Below, piece by piece: positions 47,731 to 56,899 of a DNA stretch of 64,000 bases. This stretch comes from Colwellia piezophila ATCC BAA-637 (lineage in GTDB: Bacteria > Pseudomonadota > Gammaproteobacteria > Enterobacterales > Alteromonadaceae): the NCBI RefSeq assembly GCF_000378625.1, contig NZ_KB905167.1:246134-310133 (forward strand). Direction: 5' to 3'. The position numbers and the translations under genes are program-made. Numbering within the stretch: the stretch's first letter is position 1; each line of letters starts with the position of its first letter. The notes beneath the pieces are model-generated. The model searched no databases, was not told the DNA's origin, and saw only the letters and a list, made by a program, of their open reading frames with translations.

Positions 47731-47759
47731 AACGACACTAGCTGCTAGCTAATGTCGTT
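47731..47759 (-). terminator. Hairpin between exporter permease and regulator genes
   Basis: AACGACA (47731-47737) pairs with TGTCGTT (47753-47759), with TAGCT and AGCTA arms inside. It lies 8 bases after the permease stop on the minus strand and is followed by a weak T-rich tail, so it probably lowers read-through from the exporter genes into the regulator pair. The regulator pair may have its own promoter in the remaining gap. Confidence 0.55.
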
Positions 47760-47766
47760 GCTGTTA

Positions 47767-50205
47767 CTACTCGTTTCTTAAGGCTTTCATTGGTTTTGCT
47801 TTGATAATTTTTTGCATAGGTCTAATACTGGCATAGATAGCAATGCCTGTGCTTAACAATATAGCCGGTAAGGCAAAGCGAATATCAAAACTTAGCCAAG
47901 GACTTAAGCTTTGATAAAATTGGTTATAAATCACTACTATAATTATATTTGCCAAAACAACCCCGAGCAATAAAGGTACTATGGCATCTTTAATCAGCAA
48001 TTTATAGAGTCGAGCTTTCTTAGCACCCAGTGCCATGCGAATACCAAATTCAAAGCGGCGTAAACCTAAGTTATAACTCAGTACCCCGTAAATGCCGACA
48101 CTGGCTAATAATAGTGTGAAAGCTCCAAGAATATAGCTTAAGTATAAGGTGATAATGTCCATATAAATGATGCGGTCATATTCATCACTTAGTGAGCGAA
48201 ATTCCCAAATATTAAAGCGCGCATCTTCTTTACGTAAAGTTAACAGTATGGTCTCTTGATTGATTGAGTAACCCGGTTTAGTTTCAACGATTAAGTTGTA
48301 GCCAAACGGTTGGTTAGGCCACCAAATATGTTTACCTTTATCTTGGTCAAAGAATTTAGGGTGATTGAAATCTTCGGTAATACCAACAATTTCATTTTTT
48401 GGCTCATGGCCGTCATAGACTTTACCCAGTACATCACCGTTTGGGTCTAATAAGTAGGCTAAGCTTTGGGTAACCATAACTTCATTTTTTTCGCCACGTA
48501 TCGCTTCATCGCTAAAGGTTCGGCCTTTGAGTATTTTTAATCCGGTGTGCTCGAAATAATCACTGCCCACCCACCCTTGTGGAATAAAGTCGGTCGCTTT
48601 ACCATCCATGTCTGTTAAGTTAGATTTGGTAATACGTATAGATACCGGGCTACGGCCGCTTGATACTTTTTCAACTTGCGGTAATTGCTCGAACACTTTT
48701 TTTATTTTTTGAACTTTATCAAAGCGTTCGGTAATCGATAGCTCATCATTTTCACCGCGGATAAAAGCGCCAAAGGAATACATGTTGTCAACTTTGCTAC
48801 CCATTGGGCGATCGAGTGTTTGATGGGTTTTGGTTACCGCCAAACAAGCAAAGAGAATTAACAAACTAGCAAAGGTCATTTGTATAGTAATAAGCACTTT
48901 TACTGTACGGGCAGAAACCTGATTAACACTGCCTTTACCACTCGATTGTAATTGATTTCTTAACGCCTTGTAATCAACTAAGCGTGAAGTCACTAAGGCA
49001 AATAAATAAGCCAGTAGTAAGCTCAGTGTAATCGCAACACCGAGCAAGTTAATGTCTATGGTGAGCGACTGCACTAAGGGTAAGTTACCTGCGGCAAGGT
49101 GTTTGAATAGCTTAATGCCCCAAGCTGAAATAAACAAAGCTACAGCTACCGATGACATCATCAGAATTAAGGTTTGCGTTAGGATCGCACTAAACAATAA
49201 ACGTCGTTTTGCCCCCAAAACTGCTTGTAAGGCCAAGGTTTTATGTTGCGCTAAAGCGCGTGAGAAAAATAAATTACAAACATTAACTACCGCAATAAGT
49301 AATAGACCTAAGGTGCCAGCCAATAAGAACAAGCTTAAATGTCCCTTATCACCTAGTTCAACTGTTCTATATTTTGTTACTAGTGGTCTGAAGTCAGTTG
49401 AGGTCTCATAACCTTCCAACCACTCAGCACGAATATCTTCAATGCGATCATCAAGATCTTGCAATATATTTGCTTGGCTGGTTCCTTGTTTGGCAATACC
49501 GACCAACTTTAATGATTTATAGGTATTATCCCATGGGTTGTCCCATTCGCCATTATTAAAGAAGCGGCGATCAGAGCCAAAATGTAGCCAGATGTCGGTT
49601 TGACCACTATAGAACATATAAGGTGCTTCAAATGATTTGGCTACCACACCAATAATAGTGAAGGCGCGTTCACCGTCATTCAATGTTTTACCAAGAATAT
49701 CAGGGCTACGGTCAAAGTATTTTTGCCAAAAACTTTCTGAAATAACAACATTATCTGATGCTTGCTCTAATGGCAGATCATCGGCAAAGCTTCTTCCTAT
49801 CAACATAGGCACTTTGAAGATGTCAAAATAGTCCGGCATGATAAAGGTTGCCACAACTCTCGGTTCACCGGGTAGGCTAGTTAACATCATATTATTCGGG
49901 CTAACTGGGGTCAATTTATCAAAGCTGCTTTGGGTTTTATACCAATGGATAATAGACTTATAACTTTGAAAACCACTATGGGTACCTGCTGGCGTATCAA
50001 CTTCTTGTTCAACTACATAGAGTTTTTTTTCATCAAGGACATTGAGTGGTTTTAAAAAGTAAGTATTTACCAGTGAAAAAACCACAAATAAGGTTGCTAG
50101 TGTCAGTGACATGGTCACCATGACTGAGGCGACAAAACCGGGAGCATTTTTTAATGAGTTAAATGCCAGGTTAAATTGCGTTTTAGTTTTGATAAAAGCA
50201 CTCAT
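47767..50205 (-). CDS. ABC transporter permease, MacB/FtsX type
   Basis: An 812-residue protein of the FtsX/MacB_PCD superfamily in its duplicated form: an N-terminal helix (about 20-45), a large periplasmic domain, three helices (about 275-410), another helix at about 430-455, a second periplasmic domain, and three C-terminal helices (about 690-805). ALGAKKARLYKLLIKDAI is the typical cytoplasmic loop. Such permeases drive extracytoplasmic work (export of peptides, lipids or drugs) rather than classical import. Two bases separate it from the ATPase gene. Confidence 0.9.
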   Translation of the reverse strand: MSAFIKTKTQFNLAFNSLKNAPGFVASVMVTMSLTLATLFVVFSLVNTYFLKPLNVLDEKKLYVVEQEVDTPAGTHSGFQSYKSIIHWYKTQSSFDKLTPVSPNNMMLTSLPGEPRVVATFIMPDYFDIFKVPMLIGRSFADDLPLEQASDNVVISESFWQKYFDRSPDILGKTLNDGERAFTIIGVVAKSFEAPYMFYSGQTDIWLHFGSDRRFFNNGEWDNPWDNTYKSLKLVGIAKQGTSQANILQDLDDRIEDIRAEWLEGYETSTDFRPLVTKYRTVELGDKGHLSLFLLAGTLGLLLIAVVNVCNLFFSRALAQHKTLALQAVLGAKRRLLFSAILTQTLILMMSSVAVALFISAWGIKLFKHLAAGNLPLVQSLTIDINLLGVAITLSLLLAYLFALVTSRLVDYKALRNQLQSSGKGSVNQVSARTVKVLITIQMTFASLLILFACLAVTKTHQTLDRPMGSKVDNMYSFGAFIRGENDELSITERFDKVQKIKKVFEQLPQVEKVSSGRSPVSIRITKSNLTDMDGKATDFIPQGWVGSDYFEHTGLKILKGRTFSDEAIRGEKNEVMVTQSLAYLLDPNGDVLGKVYDGHEPKNEIVGITEDFNHPKFFDQDKGKHIWWPNQPFGYNLIVETKPGYSINQETILLTLRKEDARFNIWEFRSLSDEYDRIIYMDIITLYLSYILGAFTLLLASVGIYGVLSYNLGLRRFEFGIRMALGAKKARLYKLLIKDAIVPLLLGVVLANIIIVVIYNQFYQSLSPWLSFDIRFALPAILLSTGIAIYASIRPMQKIIKAKPMKALRNE

Positions 50206-50207
50206 AA

Positions 50208-51002
50208 TTACACCACTGCTTGTTCTGCTAGGCCAGTCATAACGTCTGGGTTATTTATCATGTCTTCTTGGGCGAGAGACAACTTAATTATTTTGCCATC
50301 TAGCAAGTGTATTTGCTTAGTCGCATGGCCGGCATATCTAACATCATGGGTAACCATGCAAATTGTTGTGCCTTGTTTATTCAAGTTATTTAATATATCC
50401 ATCACCGCATCGCCATTTTTAGAATCTAGGTTACCGGTAGGTTCATCTACCAATAAAATACTTGGCTGACCGGCCAGTGCTCTAGCGATTGCGACACGTT
50501 GTTGTTGACCACCAGAAAGTTGGTTAGGTTTGTGGCTTTTTCTATGTTCCATCTCAACTTGAGAAAGTGCTGCTATTACCCTTTGTTCAATTTCAATTTT
50601 AGTTAAGGTGTCTTCTCTGTAGGTCAGCGGCAAAGCGACATTGTCGAAAATGCTCAATTCATCAATTAAGTTAAATGATTGAAAAACAAAACCAATATGA
50701 AGGTTTCGTAATTCAGCTTGTTGATCCATGGTTAGGTTATGGGTATCAACATTTTCAATCAGGTATTCACCGTTAGTGGGCGAGTCTAATAAACCTAACA
50801 GTGATAGTAGCGTTGACTTGCCACAGCCTGACGGACCACTGATTGACAAGTAATCACCCTTCATAATATCAAGGTTGATATCGGTCAGTGCTTTAATTTC
50901 AATATTAGAAGCATGATAAGTTTTCGAAATATTCTTCAATGAGATTATCGGCTTTTGTGTGGTGTTTTCTACTGGTTTTAGTGGACTTGTTGCATTGTTC
51001 AT
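50208..51002 (-). CDS. ABC transporter ATP-binding protein (MacB/LolD type)
   Basis: A 264-residue ATPase with Walker A GPSGCGKST, Q-loop FVFQSFNL, signature LSGGQQQRVAIARALAG, Walker B ILLVDEPTGNLD and the switch His in MVTHD. The TGNLDS segment is typical of the LolD/MacB subfamily. ATG 51002 is chosen because AAGGA lies six bases upstream; ATG 51008 directly touches that site. It sits between adaptor and permease and energises them. Confidence 0.93.
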   Translation of the reverse strand: MNNATSPLKPVENTTQKPIISLKNISKTYHASNIEIKALTDINLDIMKGDYLSISGPSGCGKSTLLSLLGLLDSPTNGEYLIENVDTHNLTMDQQAELRNLHIGFVFQSFNLIDELSIFDNVALPLTYREDTLTKIEIEQRVIAALSQVEMEHRKSHKPNQLSGGQQQRVAIARALAGQPSILLVDEPTGNLDSKNGDAVMDILNNLNKQGTTICMVTHDVRYAGHATKQIHLLDGKIIKLSLAQEDMINNPDVMTGLAEQAVV

Positions 51003-51012
51003 TATCATTCCT

Positions 51013-52272
51013 TTATTGATTTATAAGTAGGTTTTTTTGCGTGGTCGGCCATTGAGACATATCTGAAACAATGAGTTGGTCACCGCGCTGAGCACCACTA
51101 ATCACCTCAATTTGATTACCCGAAAGTGTACCAAATTTTATTGTGGTTAGTTGTGCACTTTGTCCGTCGCTGCGCAGGCGATAAATATTTTTTTCTTTAA
51201 AATCGTAGACATTGTTAGGTTGTTCAACATAGAGAGCATTGTTTATTTCTTTGACATGAATTTTGCCTTCGACTGTTAGATCAGGACGAGCATTGGCAGG
51301 TAATTTTCCGGTTAAATCTAACTCAACCATGACTCGACCGTCGGTAACTACTGGGTCAATTCTTAGCACCTTTGCCGTTATATATTTGCCTGAGGTAGTA
51401 ATTGTCGCTGGCATGCCGATAGCAATTTGATCTGCTTGATTTTGTTGTACTCGTAATTGCGCAACTAATTGCTGATCTGAGCCAACCATAGCCAGTTGCG
51501 TGCCTGGCGTTAAGCTTTGTCCTATCTCAACGGGTAGTGTTTGCAGTATGCCATCGAGGCCTGCGCGTACGGTTAATCGATCAAAACGTTTTTTAATCAT
51601 AGTAAAGTTGTGTTTATATTGGGTAATAAGGTCTTGGCCTATTTTTGTACGCTCAATTTGCATCGCTTTTAAGTGTTCTTGTCTGATCTTCTCAATGGCA
51701 ACTCTTTGCTTTAATTGACGGACAGCTAATTGACTGCGCTTAAAATCAAGTGCGCTAACAATGCCTTTATCAATTAATTGTTGTTCGGCTTCGGCTCTTA
51801 ATTGCGCATTTTCTAGTTCACTTTGTAACAGTGCTATTTGTGAGTCATGTTCTAAAAGTTGGCTTTTATGGGCAATAATTTGTTGATTAAATTCAGCATT
51901 TTGTCGTGCTAATTCTAACTTGGCATTGATCACCGCTTGTTCAAGTTGAGGATCAGATAACACCATGATGATGCTGTCCTTATTTACCTTCGCGCCAGGA
52001 TAGAGCGCGATGCTTTCAACAATGGCTTGAGTTTGACTAGTCAACAGACGCTGATATTTAGCTTTTAAACGACCGTAGCCGGCGACATTAACTTTAAAAT
52101 CACCTTGTTTTACCTCGCTGATACGCAAAGTGTCCAACTCTATTTGGGGTTCGCTGTTAAGTGAGGCTGCTCCCCAAAGTAATAATGTGGTTATTACTAA
52201 AGCGGTAATCACTAGCAGGCTTATTTTGTTAAAGCCTTGTGGTTTTTTTTGCAGTGTCGTTGTTATATCCAT
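51013..52272 (-). CDS. Periplasmic adaptor (HlyD/MacA-like) of the ABC exporter
   Basis: A 419-residue membrane fusion protein: N-terminal anchor (ISLLVITALVITTLLLWGAA), a barrel-sandwich domain (SIALYPGAKVNKDSIIMVLS, RAGLDGILQTLPVEIGQSL), a long helical hairpin rich in Gln/Glu/Leu (about 110-215) and beta-barrel domains. It should bridge the inner-membrane ABC pair to an outer-membrane channel encoded elsewhere. It is the first gene of the operon, behind a sigma-54-type promoter. Confidence 0.9.
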   Translation of the reverse strand: MDITTTLQKKPQGFNKISLLVITALVITTLLLWGAASLNSEPQIELDTLRISEVKQGDFKVNVAGYGRLKAKYQRLLTSQTQAIVESIALYPGAKVNKDSIIMVLSDPQLEQAVINAKLELARQNAEFNQQIIAHKSQLLEHDSQIALLQSELENAQLRAEAEQQLIDKGIVSALDFKRSQLAVRQLKQRVAIEKIRQEHLKAMQIERTKIGQDLITQYKHNFTMIKKRFDRLTVRAGLDGILQTLPVEIGQSLTPGTQLAMVGSDQQLVAQLRVQQNQADQIAIGMPATITTSGKYITAKVLRIDPVVTDGRVMVELDLTGKLPANARPDLTVEGKIHVKEINNALYVEQPNNVYDFKEKNIYRLRSDGQSAQLTTIKFGTLSGNQIEVISGAQRGDQLIVSDMSQWPTTQKNLLINQ

Positions 52273-52320
52273 GATGTAGTCTTCAATATTATTAAAAAAA
52301 ATTGCTATTGAAAACTAAAG

Positions 52321-52336
52321 AGCGAGAAGCATGCCA
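52321..52336 (-). promoter_or_regulatory. Sigma-54 (-24/-12) promoter of the ABC exporter operon
   Basis: On the minus strand TGGCATGCTTCTCGCT fits TGGCACG-N4-TTGCW with both invariant GG and GC doublets at the correct distance; two of the other positions differ. It ends about 48 bases before the adaptor start. With an NtrC-family regulator in the same cluster, this is the likely control point. Confidence 0.7.
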
Positions 52337-52389
52337 AAATTTTATACATTGATTTATAAAGGGATTTTATTTTGTTAACCGGTGTAATG

Positions 52390-52403
52390 TCCCTGTGTAG
52401 GGA
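52390..52403. promoter_or_regulatory. Palindrome upstream of the sigma-54 promoter (possible activator site)
   Basis: TCCCTGTGTAGGGA is a perfect 5+5 palindrome with a four-base centre, about 55-80 bases upstream of the -24/-12 element, where an NtrC-type enhancer site could lie. Another AGGGA occurs near 52360. Binding is inferred. Confidence 0.4.
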
Positions 52404-52501
52404 ATCGAAAATTAAAAGTGGGAATTATAGTAGGCTTAGCGACTGTCATTTAGATGAACTAGACTTACCTTAATACCTCTAAGTCAAAATTAAGGGTGTT
52501 T

Positions 52502-52974
52502 ATGAAGAAAATTTTTTTAAACTCGTGTTATTAGTACTGCTTTTGCTACCCAATTATAGTGTCGCTAAGAGTTTCAAAATGGTTTTTTTAAATCCAGGCT
52601 TTCCTGTAGAAAATGCTACCGGAAGTTTTTGGGCTAATGTCACTTTGTTTATGGAAGCGGCAGCGACAGATTTAAATATTGAGCGGGTTACCGTATATGC
52701 TTATCGTAACCATATCCTAATGAAATCACTGGCTGATGAAATAGCGGCACAAAAACCTAAGTATGTTGTTTTAGTGAATGAGAAAGGCATAGCGCTAAAG
52801 CTCATTAAGCAACGGGCAACATACGATATAGCAAGTTTTATGTTATTAAATAACTTAAATGAACAAGATCTGGCGATATTGTCATTGAAAGAGCGGAGCT
52901 ATTTAATAGGTAGCGTTATTCCCAACAACTATAGCGCTGGAAAAAATTTACTGAATGGTTTGTCGGTATTATAG
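52502..52974 (+). pseudogene. Truncated periplasmic binding-protein gene
   Basis: The open part (from 52525) encodes about 149 residues like the N-terminal lobe of LacI-type sugar-binding proteins (FKMVFLNPGFPVENATGSFW). ATG 52502 has a plausible start, but the frame breaks in a run of seven T; one extra T would restore a perfect signal peptide (MKKIFFKLVLLVLLLLPNYS). The frame ends at 52974, directly where a dispersed repeat begins, so the C-terminal lobe is missing. Two lesions make it a probable pseudogene. Confidence 0.7.
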
Positions 52975-52977
52975 CCA

Positions 52978-53128
52978 AGCTACTTCAATATTCTCGTTTC
53001 AGGACGGCTGAGCGACTCATAATCAAGACGCGCATTTTATCCATGGTTTTTGTCAATCTTCAACTCAGCCATTAGCTTTCTCAATAGAGAACCTCGCTAA
53101 GGTTTTTAATTCTTCCCAAGCGAATTAA
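52978..53128 (+). repeat. Dispersed repeat, left-half copy
   Basis: The sequence TTCTCGTTTCAGGA... followed by ATAATCAAGACGC and CATGGTT matches the left half of the element at 38940 (CTCGTTTCAGGA, ATAATCGAGGC, AATGGTT). The right half is degenerate. It begins within a few bases of the end of the truncated binding-protein gene, which suggests that insertion or recombination here removed the rest of the gene. Confidence 0.6.
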
Positions 53129-53139
53129 ATTAATTTTCT

Positions 53140-53805
53140 TTAATCACAGGTAATTATCTTTTTACTCCGAGTCTCATCTTTGCCATCGCCATTACTGTCT
53201 GTCGTTGCGTAAAATCGACCAGACCGCGAGACCACTATAGCTCGCGATTTATCTTGGTAGCCTTTGGGACAATACCTGAATGTGCCATTACTTAAGCCAA
53301 ATAAATGACCAGTGGCTTGATAGGTTATTTTAGTTCTATTTTTAGCGTAGATAAGTATATCGCCCTGTTTAATCGGGCTTTTTGTTGCTATTAAGACTTC
53401 TCCATTAGCGCTATCAAATTGCTTATTGGCATTGTTGTCAACAAAGACACTAAGCTCTTCATGCCAATTACTAGTACAGGCACTACTATTTCCCAACGGA
53501 CAAATAATCACATTACTATCGTTACTGATGGCGTGACTACGGGCGGTGAGTAGCAATCGGCCGAGTCGAGAAATTTCATTATCAACTCTAAGCTGCACAA
53601 TAAAATCGTTCATACTCGGCAACGCGATGGTGGTAAGTATCGAGGTAATACCTATGCTGACCATCAACTCTATTAAGGTCATGCCTGGGCATGAGTTAAA
53701 CTTATGATAAGTTGTTTTAGGTATTGTTTTAGGTATTGTTTTAGGTGTTTTTCTTTGACAATAACGCGAGGTAGCAAGCATAAAAAATCCATTTTTATTA
53801 ACCAT
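53140..53805 (-). CDS. GspH/FimT-type pseudopilin
   Basis: A protein of up to 221 residues with a type IV prepilin cleavage site, G/MTLIELMVSIGITSILTTI, and a GspH-like globular part with a likely disulfide (CPLGNSSACTSNW). Minor pseudopilins of this kind initiate type IV pilus or type II secretion fibres. The leader would be about 42 residues, unusually long, and includes a TIPK repeat from a 12-base tandem repeat (53715-53750). The first codons lie inside a large palindrome, so the start is uncertain (53781 is an alternative). No other pilin genes are adjacent. Confidence 0.78.
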   Translation of the reverse strand: MVNKNGFFMLATSRYCQRKTPKTIPKTIPKTTYHKFNSCPGMTLIELMVSIGITSILTTIALPSMNDFIVQLRVDNEISRLGRLLLTARSHAISNDSNVIICPLGNSSACTSNWHEELSVFVDNNANKQFDSANGEVLIATKSPIKQGDILIYAKNRTKITYQATGHLFGLSNGTFRYCPKGYQDKSRAIVVSRSGRFYATTDSNGDGKDETRSKKIITCD

Positions 53806-53842
53806 CCTGAGTAACTCAGTTATAGGTAATAAAAATGGATTT
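53785..53842 (-). terminator. Large palindrome after nadE, over the fimT start
   Basis: AAATCCATTTTTATTA (53785-53800) and TAATAAAAATGGATTT (53827-53842) are perfect inverted copies, and CTGAGT-a-ACTCAG forms a second palindrome in the loop. On the minus strand it follows the nadE stop by about 30 bases and is followed by a T-run, so it probably terminates nadE. It overlaps the apparent start of the pseudopilin gene. Confidence 0.65.
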
Positions 53843-53873
53843 AGCTATGGGCAGCGGGGGCTAAGATCAGCGA

Positions 53874-54719
53874 TTAACTGTAAATTGTTGGTATCGCTTG
53901 TCTTTTATGTTGAGTTTTTTTATAGATATTGATGATGTGCTCGCTAACTTTGGGCGTTATGTACTTACCTTCTAAAAAATTATCGAGTTGCTCATAAGAA
54001 ATACCTAAGGCATCTTCATCAGTTTTACCCGGTTCAAGCTCTTCTAAATCCGCCGTTGGCGCTTTCTCCACAAGAATCGTTGGCGCACCAAGTGCTTCTG
54101 CGAGGGCTCTAACTTGTCTTTTTGATAAGCCAAAAAGTGGCGCTAAGTCGCAAGCACCATCGCCCCACTTAGTGAAGAAGCCGGTAATATTTTCTGCACT
54201 ATGATCTGTGCCAATAACTAAGCCGCCGATAATACCGGCAATATGATATTGACTAATCATCCTCGCTCTCGCTTTAACATTACCTTTGGCGAAATCAATT
54301 TGGGCATCACTAGCGGTTAATATCTGAGATTTACTCATCGCTTGTAAAACTTCATGATGAATACCGTCAGCACCTGCTAAGATATTCGTGGTTAAACAGT
54401 GCGTTGGTTGAATAAAACTTATCGCTTGTTGAGCATCGTCTTCATCAGCTTGAACACCATAAGGAAGGCGCACAGCAATAAATTGATAGTGAATTCTTTC
54501 TTCATTATCACCTTGTTCATCATTGAGTTCATTAATGGCAAGTTGTGCAAGGCGACCACAGGTGGAAGAGTCAACACCTCCGCTTATGCCCAATACTAAA
54601 CTGCTGAGCCCAGATTGCGTTAATTGTTTTTTGATAAAGGCAACGCGACGGTTTATTTCAAATTGAGCATCAATTTCAGGTAAAACTTTCATTTCCGTAA
54701 TGATGGTTTGCTGATCCAT
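53874..54719 (-). CDS. nadE: NAD synthetase, ammonia-dependent type
   Basis: A 281-residue enzyme that amidates deamido-NAD with ammonia and ATP. The PP-loop motif [16 protein letters not shown] is near the N-terminus; [23 protein letters not shown] and [15 protein letters not shown] are conserved NadE blocks. The glutaminase domain is absent, as in E. coli NadE. The ATG at 54719 has AGGAAG five bases upstream; an in-frame start at 54734 is less likely. Confidence 0.96.
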   Translation of the reverse strand: MDQQTIITEMKVLPEIDAQFEINRRVAFIKKQLTQSGLSSLVLGISGGVDSSTCGRLAQLAINELNDEQGDNEERIHYQFIAVRLPYGVQADEDDAQQAISFIQPTHCLTTNILAGADGIHHEVLQAMSKSQILTASDAQIDFAKGNVKARARMISQYHIAGIIGGLVIGTDHSAENITGFFTKWGDGACDLAPLFGLSKRQVRALAEALGAPTILVEKAPTADLEELEPGKTDEDALGISYEQLDNFLEGKYITPKVSEHIINIYKKTQHKRQAIPTIYS

Positions 54720-54857
54720 AAGACTTCCTAGCAAGGCTTGAGTATAAAATAATGAGATTTCACTAGTTTAACAAAATTAAAAGCCAATTGGATATTGCTA
54801 AATCACTATAAACACGCTGTAATATATTTATTAATGAAATCATTACAATTTACCTAA

Positions 54858-55208
<351 letters not shown>

Positions 55209-55627
55209 TCTTAGTTCTAGCTCTAGCTCAGGTGCGACTGTAATCTACTTGCAGCCGTGTTTGCTCTAGCCAAATTAGTTGCAATACCCTCCTTTATTTA
55301 CTCCACAACCCTTATTTACTTTGTTTGTCTTAGTAGCTCTTAAAACTAATCTCATAGTCGTTAATCTATTCTTGTCTTGTCGACTTAAAGTCAAAAAAAA
55401 TCACAAGAAAGTCACAGGAAATTTACAGGGTAGTTGAATAAAACACCGTTTAAAGTGTCGGTTTATTTTACATTTTTGCCTCTGAGTAAGTTAGCCCTAT
55501 TAACAACTGGTTAATAAGTGTACTAAATTGTACCTTGGTGCAGTTTATGCAGCTTTTTTGATAACGAATTTTTGTTTGAATAATACCAAAGTAGTTGGAT
55601 GGTGATTCAATAACACGAGGAAGCGTT
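55209..55627. other. Intergenic region before the PEP-CTERM gene
   Basis: No gene is seen. The stretch contains the sigma-54-like promoter listed next and an ACAC-N8-GTGT inverted pair near 55442-55457, upstream of the promoter, where an activator could bind. Confidence 0.5.
55536..55551 (+). promoter_or_regulatory. Sigma-54-like promoter of the PEP-CTERM gene
   Basis: TGGTGCAGTTTATGCA has the GG and GC doublets at the correct sigma-54 spacing and a TGCA at -12, although the -24 half (TGGTGCA) is imperfect. It lies 76 bases before the ATG. PEP-CTERM genes in other proteobacteria are often under the PrsK/PrsR two-component system and RpoN, which supports the reading. Confidence 0.55.
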
Positions 55628-56701
55628 ATGAAATATTTAACTCAACTTATGTGCTCATTTGTTTTATTGACATTTAGCTTGTCAGCAACGGCAGGAGTAC
55701 TCCCATGTGAATCCGGTAGTGTATATTTAACAAATGTACAGCTCGCAGCTGATCCGTCAGCTTTTCCTAGCGGTGATAATGATCTAGTTTTTCTAGGTGA
55801 TGAGTATAAAGGTTATACCACCTGTGCGGGGGAGTTTCTTGGTAATGATAAGTTTAACCCGACAGGAAGTAATATTGGAGAATACGGTAACGGTTGGCTC
55901 AATGGACAGCCCCAAGGTAAAAATGAACATAACACGGATGGAAGACTATTCCCTAATAATACCTTGTTTGACCCTTTATACTTAGATGGCTTGAATGGTG
56001 TGCCTGGCGATGGGGATGACTCAGCTGGTCCATATAATCATAACCTTGCTTTTATTGATGATCCAGCACATCCTCAAGAGGGCTTACAGGATTGGGATGA
56101 CGATGGTTTTGCAACCGACCCTGGCTGGGTTTATCTAGGTAGAGATAATGGTTTCACTGATGAGGATGAAGATGGATTTGATGATGTTGTGGGCTTCGAA
56201 TATGCTACAACAGGAGCAGGAATCCTTGTTGAAGCATGGGATATTGGTGCTTTACTCGATATAACTTTTAGTTGTAGTGATAGTTTTGATGTTTATACTG
56301 CTTTAGATGATGATTGTACCTCTGGTTGGTGGTCGGTAATGCCTGATCCTGATATTGCCAGTTTATTAGAGCCCTTGTTTGGTGAAGGAGTCTTTGATCA
56401 TTTAGCCATTGTTTTTAAATCAGGTGATGGCTTCGCTGTTTTTGATTTTAATTTTAACGCTATAACAATAGGGGGTCAGGGTCTCAGTTTAGAACTGCCT
56501 TATAATTTAGCTGGTACCTTTGATATGAGTGGTGTCTTTCAAAGCGATCATGGAAATCCCCAAGGAATTTCTCATATTTCTGTATGGGCTAGGGATCCTG
56601 CATTCACGACTACCGAAATCCCAGAGCCAAAATCAACTATGCTAATGTTATTCGCTGTAGCTCTGCTGTTATTACGTTTTAAAAGTAAACATACCTTGTA
56701 A
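55628..56701 (+). CDS. PEP-CTERM sorting-signal protein, exported
   Basis: A 357-residue exported protein: signal peptide (MKYLTQLMCSFVLLTFSLSA), an acidic Asp/Gly/Asn-rich body with calcium-binding-like runs (DWDDDGFATDPG, DEDEDGFDD), and a C-terminal tripartite signal: PEP in TEIPEPKS, a hydrophobic helix (MLMLFAVALLLL) and a basic tail RFKSKHTL. This is the PEP-CTERM signal handled by exosortase and linked to exopolysaccharide or biofilm matrix. No exosortase lies in this window. ATG 55628 follows GAGGAAG. Confidence 0.85.
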   Translation: MKYLTQLMCSFVLLTFSLSATAGVLPCESGSVYLTNVQLAADPSAFPSGDNDLVFLGDEYKGYTTCAGEFLGNDKFNPTGSNIGEYGNGWLNGQPQGKNEHNTDGRLFPNNTLFDPLYLDGLNGVPGDGDDSAGPYNHNLAFIDDPAHPQEGLQDWDDDGFATDPGWVYLGRDNGFTDEDEDGFDDVVGFEYATTGAGILVEAWDIGALLDITFSCSDSFDVYTALDDDCTSGWWSVMPDPDIASLLEPLFGEGVFDHLAIVFKSGDGFAVFDFNFNAITIGGQGLSLELPYNLAGTFDMSGVFQSDHGNPQGISHISVWARDPAFTTTEIPEPKSTMLMLFAVALLLLRFKSKHTL

Positions 56702-56812
56702 TAAGCTTTAAACGATGGATTTTGTATAGGATTAAAATAAGGTCAATTTAGTTTGAATTAAGTGTTAAAGGAACTGACACTTTTGAAATAACTGCTTAAA
56801 TTTCTTAATAAA

Positions 56813-56845
56813 AAAACGCTGAATTACTCGATAATTCAGCGTTTT
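56813..56845. terminator. Bidirectional terminator between PEP-CTERM gene and bamD
   Basis: AAAACGCTGAATTA (56813-56826) pairs perfectly with TAATTCAGCGTTTT (56832-56845) around CTCGA. A-runs before and T-runs after let it serve both convergent genes. Confidence 0.9.
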
Positions 56846-56899
56846 CATTTGTCTTCTAGCTTAATGAACAGCTTTATGAAGTAGCTTTAGTTACTCTAA

